This document shows, in pieces, positions 1 to 11,515 of a DNA stretch of 64,000 nucleotides; position 1 is the first letter of the stretch, and every line of letters begins with the position of its first letter. The stretch is taken from the NCBI GenBank assembly GCA_903813345.2, contig CAIIXF020000007.1, forward strand, positions 565,730-629,729, read 5' to 3'. Below the pieces are notes generated by a model. It made no database searches, was not told the origin of the DNA, and worked only from the letters and a program-made list of their open reading frames with translations. The DNA comes from Owenia fusiformis (Eukaryota > Annelida > Polychaeta > Sabellida > Oweniidae). Both the position numbers and the translations under genes were made by a program.

Positions 1-768
1 CCCATAGAATTATGTTTTACCCTCACCCCTGGGCGGTAGCAGGGGGGCAAAGCAAAAAATATTTTGAGGACAATAGTTCATATGCCACCATTAAATATGT
101 TTATACAATCAGCAGATCTAAAGAAACTCTTACATTTGTTTTAATCAATTCTAGCAAACTTGAAAGAACTAATATGAAAAATAAACAGCAAACTACATGC
201 TAGTACCCTGGGAATTTGCAATTTGCCATAAATGTACCTTGAATTATGCATGTACTGTTCCTCTCACTGTGCTTGTGGCTTTAACTTAATATGTAGCATT
301 ACATGGCATTTTGAGGTTGTTGTTTTTTCATAGTCTACCATGATTACCATAAAAATACTGTTACCATATTATTTAATTGCCAGACGGATGAATCAGTTGT
401 TTAAATCCACCATAAGATAGACTGATATCATGATTGGCCATATCTATGAGCATAAAATACCTTGGAAGATCATGTTCTATAAATGGTAACTAGTCAAATC
501 CCACATGCTCACTGTGTGAGCCAAAAATCATGTTTTTGTACATTTCTCCCTCCTTCCCCCTACAAGGATCAGTTATTAGTATATGAACAAAATGTTAATA
601 GACATACTTAATAATAGTAATAGAAATCTTATGGTTGATGCAATAATAAGGATAATGTATTTATTGTATGAATCAATATTAAATTCCCTCCAAAAGGGGT
701 TGAAGGAGTGATCTTTATCCATATTATTTAGATACATCACTGCTATAATTTTTGCATCTAGTAAAATA
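1..768. other. No recognisable gene
   Basis: AT-rich non-coding sequence with only short chance ORFs. I see no splice-flanked open segment and no repeat that matches elsewhere in the window. Confidence 0.5.
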
Positions 769-882
769 TATAAACACAAGTGCCAAAGGGAAAGGAGCAA
801 AAGTTGTAATTGAACTTAGCAAGAAAAAGCAAACTCTAAGTGCATACCAGTCAAGAAAAACAAACCCCATATAGCCAGACCA
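769..882 (+). repeat. Dispersed repeat family A, fragment 1
   Basis: It starts at the family hallmark AAGTGCCAAAGGGAAAGGA and continues through an A-rich stretch to a CAAACCCCATATAGCC block. The same order of blocks recurs at 38978-39130 and, inverted, at 16376-16490. It abuts the satellite array that follows, so the family-A insertion was probably truncated here or recombined with the array. Confidence 0.75.
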
Positions 883-3125
883 GATAATTGACCATCTTAG
901 GCATGATGAAGAAGAATTTACACAAATAATTTACTCGCTGACTGAATATATTTTTCACATTGACCCCCACCCTCTGTTTAAGCAGGGGTAGGGTTATTAT
1001 AAATATTTCTCTCCATACTTCTCCATACTTTATGGATCTATCAAGTGATATTTAAGCAATGTTGTTGAATTTTTTCATTTGGTTTGATGCACTACAATAA
1101 AAACTAATGAGAGAAAACTCCTGAAACTAAATATATTCAACATTGAATTGGAGTGGGAGGGGCAGTAAAAGGCCACATATTAATATTTTGAAAATATCTA
1201 ATAAATAGCAATTGTCAATATCAATTGACCATCTAAGGCATGATAAAAGAGAGTGCACAAATATTGTATTCACTAAACATGTTTTTCATAATGACCCCCT
1301 ACCCCATGTTGGAGAAGTCGTGGGGTTCTTGTGTTTTTTTCTCAACAACAATTGGACACATCAATGCCATACTTTCTTGATCTATCAAATGCTACTTTAG
1401 TAATGTTGTGGAATTCTTTGATTTGCATCAATACAATACAATACATGAGGGAATTTCTTGGAATAATATAATACTAAACATGTGATGGGAGATTAGTAAA
1501 ACAAAACTTAAAATCACAAATAGATTCTAAATAACCTGCAAAATGTCTAATAAATAGTAAACTGTATGTTAATCAACCATCTTAGTCATGCTTAAAAAGA
1601 GTGAGCACATATTATATTCTCACAAAATATTTTTTACATATTTACCCCCTACCCTCTGTTGAAGAAGTGGATGGGTTGTTATAATTTTTGTCTTCTTATT
1701 GACTAGACACATTACTGTCATTCTCTGGATTTGTCCAATGATTTTTGAGCAATATTTTGGAATTTATTCATAGACGTCCATGCACTCAAAAAAAAGTTAT
1801 GCGAAAATACTTTTGAAATAAGGTATACTCAACATTGAATCGGGGGATAGTAAAGGGCTTAAAATCAAAAATTAATTCAAAATATCATGCAAAATGCTAA
1901 TAAATAGTGAATTTTCAATCAATTACCATATTAGGCATGATAAAAAGGAGTTTGCACAAATAATGGACTTGAAAAATATTTTTTCAAATTGACCCCCTAC
2001 CCTCAGTTGAAGAAGGGGTGAGAATTTTCATAAATTATGAACTCACAAAATATGTTTTCATATTGACCCCCCACCCCACTGTCGAAGAAGGGACTGTTGG
2101 GATTTTTTCTCTCCATATTAATTCAACACATCGCTGTCATACTTTCTGGCTCTACCAAGTGATACTTGAGCAAGGTTGTAGAATTTCTTCATAGGTATTT
2201 ATGCACTACAACAAAAGTTATGAGGGAATGTTCTTCAAATTAGATATACTCAGAATTGAATTGGGTGTAGAAAAATGCTTAAAATCACAAATTAAAGGTG
2301 CAACAAGTAGTGCAGAGGGGCCATTCAACGATCATGGACCAGTGTCAAAATATATTTAAGTTTGGATATTTCATCAAGACTAACATCTATTTTTATTTTC
2401 TACAAAGAAACCCCCTAGATAATCATTATTTCAGCTTATATTCTCTTGAAACATGGTGGATCTTAAAAATATAAAAGTGGACGTACACTTTTTGAAGCTT
2501 TGAACTGAATTTACACTTTTTAATGCCAAAATTGATAGTTTATCCATACATTTTAAGAAAATAGGTATGTTGAATAAGATGTTAAGCCAAATGTTGCCTT
2601 GATAGCTCAGAAAAAGTTAAAATTTTCCTATTTTCTCTCTACAAGCCTTATTGCCCCTTTAATTCCAAACATCCCGCAAAATGTCTAATAAATAGTGAAC
2701 TTCATACTAATTGACCATCTTAGGCAGGATAAAAAACAATTTGCATAAATAATGTACTCACAAAATATTTTTTTCATATTGGTCCCTACCCCACTCTTGA
2801 AGTAGGGTTGTCGAGATTTTTTCTCTCCATATTAATTTGACATATCACTGTCATACTTTCTGACTCTATCAAATGATACTTGAGCAAGGTCGTTGATTTT
2901 TTCATAGCCATCAATGCACTCCAACAAAAGTTATGAGGGAATATTCTTGAAATTAGATATACTCAAAATTGAATCAAGGGTAGTAAAATGCCTAAAATCA
3001 CAAATTAATTGAAAATTTCCTGCAAAATTCCTAATAAATGGTGTCCTTATATTAATTGACCATCTTGGGCATAGTTATGAGTAATTTGGACATAAAAGAG
3101 TGCCCACATTTTTTTTCTTTTTGAC
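883..3125 (+). repeat. Tandem array of ~345-bp units (about 5.5 copies)
   Basis: The motif ACCATCTTAGGCATGAT, or a close variant, recurs at about 891, 1228, 1577, 1923, 2713 and 3059, giving periods of 338-349 bp plus one stretched interval. Each unit has the same order: the motif, an A-rich stretch, a CCCCCTACCC...GAAGAAGGGG segment that can pair with itself, a block like CTCTCCATATTAATT, a block like ATGCACTACAACAAAAGTTATGAGGGAA, and a tail like CTGCAAAATGTCTAATAAATAGTG. Units differ by many substitutions, so the array is old. The stretched interval is explained by an inserted MITE at 2296-2658. Confidence 0.85.
2296..2658. mobile_element. TTAA-flanked MITE inside the satellite array
   Basis: The 363-bp segment is bounded by TTAA on both sides (2292-2295 and 2659-2662). 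Its ends are imperfect inverted repeats: AGGTGCAACAAGTAG reads inward on the left and AGGGGCAATAAGGCT on the right. Removing it with one TTAA rejoins a normal array unit, since ACAAATTAATTC is present intact in neighbouring copies. TTAA duplication is typical of piggyBac and some Kolobok-type elements. There is no coding capacity, so it is non-autonomous. The superfamily assignment is inference. Confidence 0.75.
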
Positions 3126-3204
3126 CCCCAAATAATTTGGGGGAGGGGGTCTACCCTCATTTTCTCTCGTGATACCCACCCTCATTTTCTCTCGTGATAC
3201 CCAC
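3123..3204. repeat. Short G/C palindrome followed by a 25-bp direct repeat
   Basis: 3123-3151 reads GACCCCCAAAT, a short loop, then ATTTGGGGGAGGGGGTC, so it can fold on itself. Immediately after, the segment CTCATTTTCTCTCGTGATAC with CCACC is repeated twice with a 25-bp period. It lies at the decayed end of the 345-bp array. Confidence 0.6.
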
Positions 3205-3518
3205 CCTTCAACTTGCTCAGGCAGTTAAAATTTATTGCAATATAATGTTGTTTCATCATACAAAGATTCACGATTTCTGCAGATCAACGAACAGAATGAT
3301 ACTTTTGGACGAGATCTTGTACTATTTGTAGTTATAATAAATCTTGATAAAACATAATATTTGATAAATGATTTGTAAATGTACCTAGATTAAATGTGCT
3401 TATTTTGAAGTAACAGCAAATCACTTTAGGGGTAATCTGCAGGGTCAGTAATTTAGTCCCCTCACATCGTCAATTTAATGGTCATCTATTGGATGGTAAC
3501 ATTATAATTTGAAATATA

Positions 3519-4603
3519 CAGGGTGGGCCAAAAAAAACAATACCCAACTTCAAATCATGATACAAATAGTTACATTCAATGTGGTACATTTACTTACATA
3601 TCATTTTAAAGGTAATACAATTTCAAACAATTTGGTATATAACACTATTTCATGAAATCAATAGTAAAGTTTTATTATACTTATTTGGGAGGCCGGGTTG
3701 ATATTTAAGGTCTCAAGATTTAAGGGAGAAAATAGTAAATCTGCGGAGTTATGTTTCTTTTGATTTATCGAATACCATTCTTTTGTTAGGTGAATACATG
3801 CTTGGATATTGATATTTGCATCATTGTGTGACTTAATTTATTGTTTATGGATTTCAGTGTTGTTTAATAACATTTAACACTTTATTCATTTAAACAATTT
3901 TAACAATTGCTCAATATACCCCCATCCCTCCCCTCTGCATCAACAATAAGCTTCAAGGTGGTGGTGCAATCTATCAATGGCCTTATTGAGAGATGTCTGT
4001 TGCAATTCATTTCAGCACTTTAGGATTCTGTTTCAGCTCATCAATGCTGTTTATTGTATTGTTTCATTTCCTTGAGATGGCTCCATGTAAAGTAATCTAA
4101 CACATTAGCATCGGGGCTGTTTGGTGGCTAAGCATCGAGATCAATCAAATTGACACCTTGTTTGCAAAGAAATGCCAATGTCTCCTTTGATCTATGGTAC
4201 GGGGCAATGTCTTGTTGGAAAATAAAATCCTCGTTACATATACGTTTAATGTCTTTTAACTTTGAGTCCTTATTCATAATAAACAACACTAAAATTCATA
4301 AATGCACAATATGCAAATATACAAGCATGTATTCACCTAACAAAATGATATTCTATAAATAAAAAATTAACAATATTCCGCAGATTTACTATTTTCTCCC
4401 TAAAATCTGGATACCTTAAATACAGAACCGGCCTCCCAAATAAGCATAATAAAACTTTAATATTGATTTAATGACATAGTGTTACATACCAAATTGTTCG
4501 AAAATGGATTACCATTAAAATGATATCTAAAACAATGTATCATATTGAACATAGCTATTTTCATTCTGATTTAAAGTTGGGTATTTTTTTTGGGCCCACC
4601 CTG
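3519..4603 (-). mobile_element. Mariner/Tc1-like (IS630 superfamily) element with TA duplication
   Basis: Inverted termini begin CAGGGTGGGCC (A-rich) and share a following TACCCAACTT block. The element is flanked by TA (3517-3518 and 4604-4605). The 1085-bp body contains a decayed transposase on the minus strand (separate entry). It is shorter than a normal 1.2-1.5 kb autonomous element and carries stops, so it is inactive. Confidence 0.8.
4072..4238 (-). pseudogene. Remnant of mariner/Tc1-like transposase DDE domain
   Basis: Minus-strand translation gives FQQDIAPYHRSKETLAFL, then after a stop the block PPNSPDANVLDYFTW. This is the second and third catalytic region of IS630/mariner/Tc1 transposases, where a Q-Q-D-x-A-P-x-H block is followed by a P-x-x-S-P-D block before a conserved W. 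The Asp residues of both blocks are present. At least one in-frame stop separates the blocks and the N-terminal part is not readable. It sits inside the 3519-4603 element, in the orientation expected if the element's 5' end is on the right. Confidence 0.8.
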
Positions 4604-4675
4604 TATATATACTTTTCTCTATATTGTTTTAGAAAACACATCAGGCACTTCTTTTGTTCTTGGTATGATATGTTC

Positions 4676-4970
4676 GGAAAGAAATGAAACATCTATCCGA
4701 ACCTCATTGGAACAAAACGACATAAACACAATGTGTTTAGGTCTGTCAATATTGTAATTGTACTAAGGAAAGTTCGGTTGATTTTAAAAAAGTATCTTGT
4801 TAATGAAATAAAATGTTTATCTTAATTTTTATCTATTTTGGGGGTTTTGTTTTTGTTAAATCAACCAAAATTTCCTTTGTATAACTGTAATATTGAGAGG
4901 TCTAAGAAAATATTGTATATGCTGTTTTGTTCCAACAAGGTTCGGAAAGACATTTTATTTCATTCTCAAG
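4676..4970. repeat. Foldback palindrome (~115-bp arms)
   Basis: The left arm (about 4676-4790) and right arm (about 4855-4970) are inverted copies: the left reads TCCGAACCTCATTGGAACAA and the reverse complement of the right reads TCCGAACCTTGTTGGAACAA. Similarity continues through blocks like GGTTGATTT near the loop. Arms are roughly 80% alike by eye. There is no coding content. It looks like a small foldback MITE; I cannot see a clear target-site duplication. Confidence 0.7.
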
Positions 4971-5331
4971 AATTGGTAGAAAGGAACAAAAAACAATTGC
5001 ACTAAAAAACAAAATATGTGAATAAAAAGAGTTATATAAAATAATTATAAATAATTTTTGCATTAAATTGTTGCCAATCAGTGAACATTAGATAGAGGAC
5101 CATTTTTTTTACAGAATGTTTTCAATAATTGGTTTAAGAGATAAACATTGTTGAATTCAGTTCACCATATCAATACCTATCCTTTGGTTCAAATGTTGCA
5201 TATGCATGAGCACATATTTTTTTCCCTGGGAGACTATAGTACTTTGTTAGATTAAAAATACTTTTAAAAGCAGCCCATATGTTTGAATCTACAAGTATTG
5301 CCCAAATATTTAGTTATGACGTCTTTGTCTC

Positions 5332-5501
5332 ATGATAATTCACTGCTGTTTGCTACTCTTTGGATTTGTTGCAAATATATTTCAAATAACCAACATATAT
5401 GTTTTAATGTTTTGTCTGAATGAATATAAGAAACATCGGTTCTTCATTGCTTTAAGAAAGCGTATTGATTCAATTAAACTACTCCTAGCATTGAATATAC
5501 C
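5332..5501 (+). CDS. Weak candidate coding exon (hydrophobic ORF ending at a strong donor)
   Basis: An ATG-initiated frame of 57 codons ends exactly in phase 0 at CCG|GTAAGT, and the next candidate exon at 5938 starts in phase 0. The peptide is hydrophobic over its first half (rich in L, F, I, C) and then basic (KKHR, RKR). No convincing acceptor lies upstream, so if real it would be a first exon. The composition is unlike the polar exons downstream. AT-rich DNA easily yields such a frame by chance, so this is mainly a note for transcript checking. Confidence 0.15.
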
Positions 5502-5937
5502 GGTAAGTGCTTTTACAACCGTGGCATTAAATAATATCATTCTGACTATCAATAAAGTCTCCAGGATTCAGTTGGTTTTCAAATTATCTCAACAATATTT
5601 TTTGCATTCATGATCACTTTCGAACAATTATCTCAAATCCCAGGCACATTTGAGTTCTGATTAACTATTACAAAAACTATCTGTTTTCCGAGAAATATAA
5701 TTAAATTCTATGTGGCACTGAAAGCTGAGTAGGAACGTAATATTTCATAATAATTTTGTTTTCCTTATAATGAGTTTTGCCAGCCTGAACTAATAGTGTA
5801 GTGTACACTTTGTGAGAAGTATTGTGTTTTATTTTGTGCATTTCAGTTACATCAACTATTATAAAACCTATTATTGATTATTTTGGCAGCAACAGGAAAT
5901 TTTAAGCTCACATAATATTTTATCTATTATTTTACAG

Positions 5938-5992
5938 GTAACATCTTATACTCAACCATGCATGAGTTCAAGGAGTCAGAGTAAAGGAAATG
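5938..5992 (+). CDS. Possible upstream coding exon of the host gene
   Basis: 55 bp lie between a good acceptor (TATCTATTATTTTACAG) and a strong donor (AATG|GTAAGT). It reads open in phase 0 and ends in phase 1, coding a polar Ser-rich peptide that ends SSRSQSKGN. Phase 1 is what the exon at 40696 needs, and its composition matches the later exons, so it could belong to the same gene across a very long intron. Short open exons with consensus borders also occur by chance. Confidence 0.4.
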
Positions 5993-6089
5993 GTAAGTTG
6001 TTAAAGATATTTGTGACATTTTTTCAACGCTTGTTTAACTGATTTTGGTGCCAGATGGGATGGAGACATGGATTGTTCATACAAATTAG

Positions 6090-6429
6090 TAGAGATGTCA
6101 TGGAACAAAAATAAATCGGAATGGTTTGGTTCAGAACATTTTGCTTCGGAATGGAACAATTTCGGAATGGTCGATCATCTAGGTCTATTTGGTAGCGAAA
6201 AGCTCTTCAAAACTCTTCAATGAGAAGGAGTGAAAAGAATGAACCTCTTTTGGTGCAAAATATTGAAAGAAAAATGCTGTTTTGTGGCGATTTAAGGGCC
6301 AAAAGTTGTGAAAGGGTAAAATGTTCTTGTTCCGAAACCGAACAGAAATTCTCAATTTGTGTTCCGTGTTCTGTTCCGAGGGCATAATTCCGCAGATCAG
6401 AACAAAATCGGGTATCCGTGACACCTCTA
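6090..6429. mobile_element. hAT-type MITE with perfect 8-bp duplication
   Basis: The ends are inverted: TAGAGATGTCATGGA on the left and, reversed, TAGAGGTGTCACGGA on the right. The element is flanked by CAAATTAG at 6082-6089 and 6430-6437. An 8-bp duplication with short termini of this kind is typical of hAT elements. It is 340 bp with no transposase, so non-autonomous. A right-hand fragment of the same family lies at 14010-14104. Confidence 0.85.
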
Positions 6430-6437
6430 CAAATTAG

Positions 6438-6465
6438 ATATATATATATATATATATATATATAT
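6438..6465. repeat. (AT)n microsatellite
   Basis: An uninterrupted AT dinucleotide run of 28 bp starts directly after the hAT target-site duplication. Confidence 0.9.
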
Positions 6466-7055
6466 CCTACTGAAGGATATAGAAAATTCCTCCATCTACC
6501 TCCCTGTCATTTAACCAGATGTAAACTCAAATACTGACTGTATGCTTGTAAAGTTGCTGGTAATGGTTGTGGGTAAATAATCACGAGCAGTCTTCGACAT
6601 TTACATTTTCAAAGGAAAATCAACGCATTGTTTAAAAAAGAATTAGAACCCATTTTCCAAAGAGGTTATCATTTTTACACGTGGCATTCATCACACTCTT
6701 ACTTTTTGATCAATATATTTGTACTGTAGCTTTTTGAATCTTGATATTGGTCCGCTATCTTAAAACTGAAAAAGCAATGGATTTATTTCATTCAATATTA
6801 TTCAATCAAAATGACTGCCATATAGATATTCGATTTGATGTTTGATAATAACTATGTTTAGAATGTTCTTAGCTAGCTATAAGAGTTGATATTATAGCTA
6901 GCTATTAATCCCCAGTAAAGATCTCTTTTATTTCCTGTAAATACCATATATCTGACCTTATCTTTTTTTGCTATGGAGTGATCTTGTTATATTTACTTGA
7001 TCACTCACTGCAATGTAGGTGTTGCCTATGGTTTTTTATCTATCATACTTTATAA

Positions 7056-7726
7056 TCACACCGGAATAGCCTTACAACAGTAAAGTCAGATACCGTTGTC
7101 ACAAATGGCGGACATAACCATCGCTTCAATTAGATTTTCACGAACTGTATGTTTAATAGAGCAACTAGATTAAGTTCCTTTGGTACTTCAATCACTCAAA
7201 GTGTTTTCTTCTGATCATATAGTTAAATATGTTCTACTATCAAAATAAAGGCTTTAATTTTACCGATCTGAATATGACACAGGACAATGGATACTGTATA
7301 AATTAAAACAGTAGGTGTGGGTCAAATGTGATGTAAAATCCAGGTGACAACGGTAATATTTGACAACGTTGATGTAAAGTGTCTATTTAGTGTTGTCATT
7401 TTCCTATGCTCCAATGCTATACATCCACCATAGTCCGTTATCACATCTTACCATATGCCGTTGTCTTTGTAAATTATTTCAAATTGAGATTCCGTTGTCA
7501 TTGATGATATCAAAGACGCTATATTGTGGCGATTCACGACCCCACTTGATAGAAATTGGGATTTCATATAATACACCATCACACAAGCTTTACACATGCA
7601 CAGAATTAGTGACGATAAAGTCCCATGAAACAAGGACCAAACGATTGAAGAGTTGAAGCGATGGTTATGTCCGTCATTTGTGACAACGGCATCTGACGTC
7701 ACCGTTGTCAGGCAATTCCGGTGTGA
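7056..7726. mobile_element. Non-autonomous TIR element with ~75-bp termini and internal CCGTTGTC motifs
   Basis: The left end TCACACCGGAATAGCCT and the reverse complement of the right end TCACACCGGAATTGCCT match, and similarity continues for about 75 bp, including ACAAATGGCGGACATAACC. Flanks read TAA (7053-7055 and 7727-7729). If the terminus is taken as CACACCGG the duplication is ATAAT, 5 bp. The interior repeats CCGTTGTC/GACAACGG and variants at least eight times in both orientations. There is no transposase ORF. A 3-bp TAA would fit Harbinger-like elements and 5 bp would fit Transib-like ones; I cannot decide. Confidence 0.8.
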
Positions 7727-8426
7727 TAATATGGATGGTAGTTTAAGAATTTAAGCCCTGATTTCATATCAGTTCCTGATTGGAATAAATCAGCCACAAT
7801 GCATTGATAATTGGACTTAGATTCTTATATTTTTATATATAAAAATAATTGAAAGATATTTCAAAATATTTTATACAATATTACTTGATAAACTTTTTCC
7901 AAGGGTCAGTTTGTCTCCTTGACAACCATTCTACTTTTACCATTTGACCTGCATAAGCATATGGCTTACTATTTTTTACTCAACTCTGAAATTGATCAGC
8001 TTATGGGTTTCATTATTTTCACTAGCATCTGAAAATGACCTTAGGTGAGTTATTGGTTATATAATGCAATGCAGTTATATGAAATAGCATGTTCTGATTG
8101 ACTGGAAGCAGAGATACCTCACATGAATATGATTTGCCATAATTTGTAGTTATGTTTGTAAAATACATTACTTTATGCATTTATTTGCTAGAAGTGAAAT
8201 TGCAGTCATTAGTAACAGCTTTTATGTTGAAATTATTTATGTAGGTTCTTATCTTTTCTTTGAATATTTTCGACCAGTCAATTGTTTCTACTTAGAAGAC
8301 AACCAACTGATGGACAAAAAAAAGTACTTTTGCTCTCTGTAACAACCATATATACATCTTCAAAGTTGTACAGTGTACAAAAATGTTAATGCTTACCATT
8401 GCATAATTTTCTCTTTTATCTATTAG

Positions 8427-8525
8427 GTTTTCAAGCCTTAATGAAATACTTCGTGTATGGATTCCTTCACATTCATTGTCCTATTATAAGTGTACTATTA
8501 TTCCCTAATGTAAATATTTCAACTG
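8427..8525 (+). CDS. Possible coding exon, phase 1-1, hydrophobic
   Basis: 99 bp lie between an acceptor (TTTTATCTATTAG) and a donor (ACTG|GTAAGC). Read in phase 1 it is open throughout and ends in phase 1, fitting between 5938-5992 and 40696-40824. The peptide is hydrophobic and aromatic (FVYGFLHIHC, ISVLLF), unlike the charged exons, so a chance ORF is a real alternative. Confidence 0.25.
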
Positions 8526-10170
8526 GTAAGCACTCTTTGGGTCACTTAGGAGAATGAATAGTTTAATTTGAATAATTGTTATCCATGCAATGTTTCTCCT
8601 GTCTGTGACTAACAAGTACACCATTTAATCAAATGTTTTTAGGATGTGATGTATTTAGATAAGGATAAAATAAAAGTATGAAGAATTTATATTACATATT
8701 AAAGTGTTTAACACTAAATGTTTAAATCAGTTTATGATTCAGCATGTTTAGAAGAGCCTTTCCCTTGTTACTACATTTTTTACAGATCATGTTTTAGATA
8801 AATTTTGTATTACCATACTTTAACCATTTATTGGCTCGTTCTGAGGCAAGAGCCATATCTCACTTGGGTTTAGTAGTAAGTGAAAACGACAATGGACTGA
8901 GGTTTAAATGTTAGTTTACTAGTAGAAAACCTGATGGGTTAATATTTATTGATGAAAATGAGTTAATTCCTCGAGCAAAAGTTTAACCCTAAGGTGTTAG
9001 TTTATAATATTAAGCAATTTTACAACAACACCATGAACACTGTGCACTGATTTTCAGTAACATGATTTCCTAAATACGACAGAAATATGAGTGACTTCTT
9101 GATTTAGAATTGTGAACAATTTACAGCATTAAAAAAACTCTGAACATTTAAATATTTTATTAATATCTTCGGAGAACGAGAATCAAATGGACCCATCTTC
9201 ACTTTTTGATATGTTTGGATGTTTTCTAAGAGGTCCAGGTACTCAGACCTTCACAATGTAAAGATCTTAATCAGTTCAAAATGTTCAGATTTTTTCTACT
9301 TTTGCCGTTCGGTAAATTACAACCCCGTTAAAAGTAAGCTTGGCAATTTACTTATACAGTAAAACACTCTTCTGTAAGGAACACCTGCTTTACAACTCAT
9401 TTCAATTCATTACAACACTGCAAACATCTCCTTCACATGAGCCTTCATTTTTTTTAAATGATCACTTGTTTGTTATTGTTTGAATAACATGTTAAGCTTG
9501 TAATGGTTTACTAGCCGTATTGGAAATGTTTTTAAACGGAAATATAGACATTTTGTGCTGTTATCTAACTATTACTATTAATCAATATTTTAGTTAATAA
9601 AATATTCACTGAAGCATTGTAATGTCTAACTGACCCCCAGAGCATATCTTATAGATCTGATTTTCTTTCATATAATCAATTATGTGTCTTTAGAATGTCA
9701 TTTTTATATTCTTTATGGGTATTCAGGTTTTAGTAAATTTAGCATATGTACTGATACTAAGGTGCCATAAATGGGCATTAAACTTGACAAAGGTTTCCCT
9801 TGTTGATATGTATCAGCAAGAGTGCTCATACATCTTTCTGCTAACACTTCCATACCTAATATGAATGAATGTTATATTTGAACTAGATGTCATTGCTTTC
9901 TTTCTGAAATTAGAGTGCCCAGGTTAGACTAACCAGGAAGTGAAGTAATGAGGCTAACACTGTCTTGCCAGTGAGTATTGATTGATTGAACCCTTGACAA
10001 AATATCAGACACCAGGGCCCATGAGAATAGAATGCAAATTGTTGCCGTCTTCAAGAACGTACTACAAATAATGAGGCCTTTGATCATAGATATAACTTTT
10101 GTTGAATTGTCTATCATTTATTTTGTAATAGAGCTTAAATCAAAGGACTATGTGAAAAGTTTGAAATGCT
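8526..10170. other. No recognisable gene or repeat
   Basis: AT-rich sequence without long ORFs. I see no splice-bounded open segment and no match to the repeat families found elsewhere in the window. Confidence 0.45.
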
Positions 10171-10174
10171 TGAT

Positions 10175-10560
10175 TATCCCAACAAAAGAAGTTCGGTAGG
10201 GATATAGTGCAGCCCTCCATCCGTCCAATGAATATGAAACAGTATGTTCTCTGCAAAGAGGGTAAACTACGAGAAGTTAGACAACCAATCACAAGTTAAA
10301 GGAAGGAACCTGCAGACTACAGAAGACAACATAAGAACACCAGTAAGGGGAAGGGGAGAGTTTTCCGGCCGAATCAAAATGTTTAACCCACCTACACACA
10401 GTCTCAAGTCTGTGGACCCTGAAGAAAGATAACTAACATAACAACTAAATCAAGACAAAGAAAGAAGACAATGAATGAAGACACTAATGCAGCAACAACA
10501 AATGATGTCTGTCCATCTGTCTGTGCATCCAGAAGATACTAGTTGACAGATTTTCTTCAT
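10175..10560 (+). repeat. Dispersed repeat family D, copy 1
   Basis: It begins with a family-B-like head (AAGAAGTTCGGTAGGGATATAG, then CCATCCGTCC) and continues with an A/G-rich body containing GGGGAAGGGGAGAGTTTTCC, CTCAAGTCTGTGGACCCTGA and ATGCAGCAACAACAAATGA. The same blocks in the same order recur at 61308-61690. No protein can be read from it. Confidence 0.8.
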
Positions 10561-10779
10561 ATTTGATAGAAAGATGTATATTGGTAAATAGTTTTACGTA
10601 AAAAAAATTTTCAAGATGGATGCTGCTTTAAATTAGATGGGAATTTTTCGCAAACATCTTGTGTTTATCATTTTAAACTAAAAAAATAAATATGATTGAT
10701 TGAAATTTTGGTAAATTATTCAAAACATCTACATCTATTTCACATATAACACATACTTTTCACCCTGACGCCCGAGGCT

Positions 10780-11090
10780 GTGAATAGGGTGTTGGGAAAA
10801 CAGGATTTTGCGTTAATTTTGAGATGTTTTTGTCACGCATATAAAAATAGGCATTTTTTCAAATAATTGTCAAGCAAAAATGTTAGAGTTCATGCCGAAA
10901 AAATAATCGAACAGTTCAGTCAGAAGTTTCACGCGAATTGCGAATATGTCACGCATATGTGGATATAAGCAATAAAATTTGAACCAAGGTGTCCAAAATT
11001 TGGACCAAGGTGTTCACAATTTGAAGGAAGGTGTTCTAACATTTGTAAGTCACTCATCTTAAGCGTTCCCAGGTTGACAGGCCTGATACA
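10780..11090 (+). repeat. Dispersed repeat family C (GTCACGC-rich), copy 1
   Basis: It shares TAATTGTCAAGCAAAAAT, TTCACGCGAAT and ATGTCACGCAT with the region 35900-36180, in the same order. The right end contains CAGGTTGACAGGCCTGAT, and the other copy begins with GCAGGCCTGTCAAC, so an inverted terminus is possible. Confidence 0.65.
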
Positions 11091-11327
11091 AGTTCTGCTT
11101 GATAGCTGATCTCAAAATTGTTTAAAAATGGCAAACATTTTAGTGTCAATTTTACAACATATGAAACTGTAAAATTAATATTTTAAATGCAATCATATAG
11201 GATATTGATTAAGTTGAAATCTGAATTTGAAAGGGGGTATCTTGAAAAACGTCAGCCTTACATGCTATTTTAAGATTTCTGTTGTAACTAGATATATTTG
11301 ATATGTCAATACTCATTGTTACGGTAC

Positions 11328-11515
11328 CCAGCAAGAAAAAAACATCTAAGTGTACTCTAGTCATAAAGAAAGCACCAACTATCCAAAACAATAATCCAAT
11401 GTAAAAAGAAACGATGTTTAATATCCCACACCTCGCTAATCAAGTTCCATTATCACAATCCACTACCATGATACTAAGGGACATTTCATTCATACAGAAG
11501 CAATATACATGTATG
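11328..11515 (+). repeat. Dispersed repeat family A, fragment 2
   Basis: It matches the internal part of family A: CAGCAAGAAAAAA, a CTAAGTGTA block, CACAATCCACTACCA and AGGGACATTTCATTCATAC. The first block (GCCAAAGGGAAAGG) is missing, so it is truncated on the left. Confidence 0.7.
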
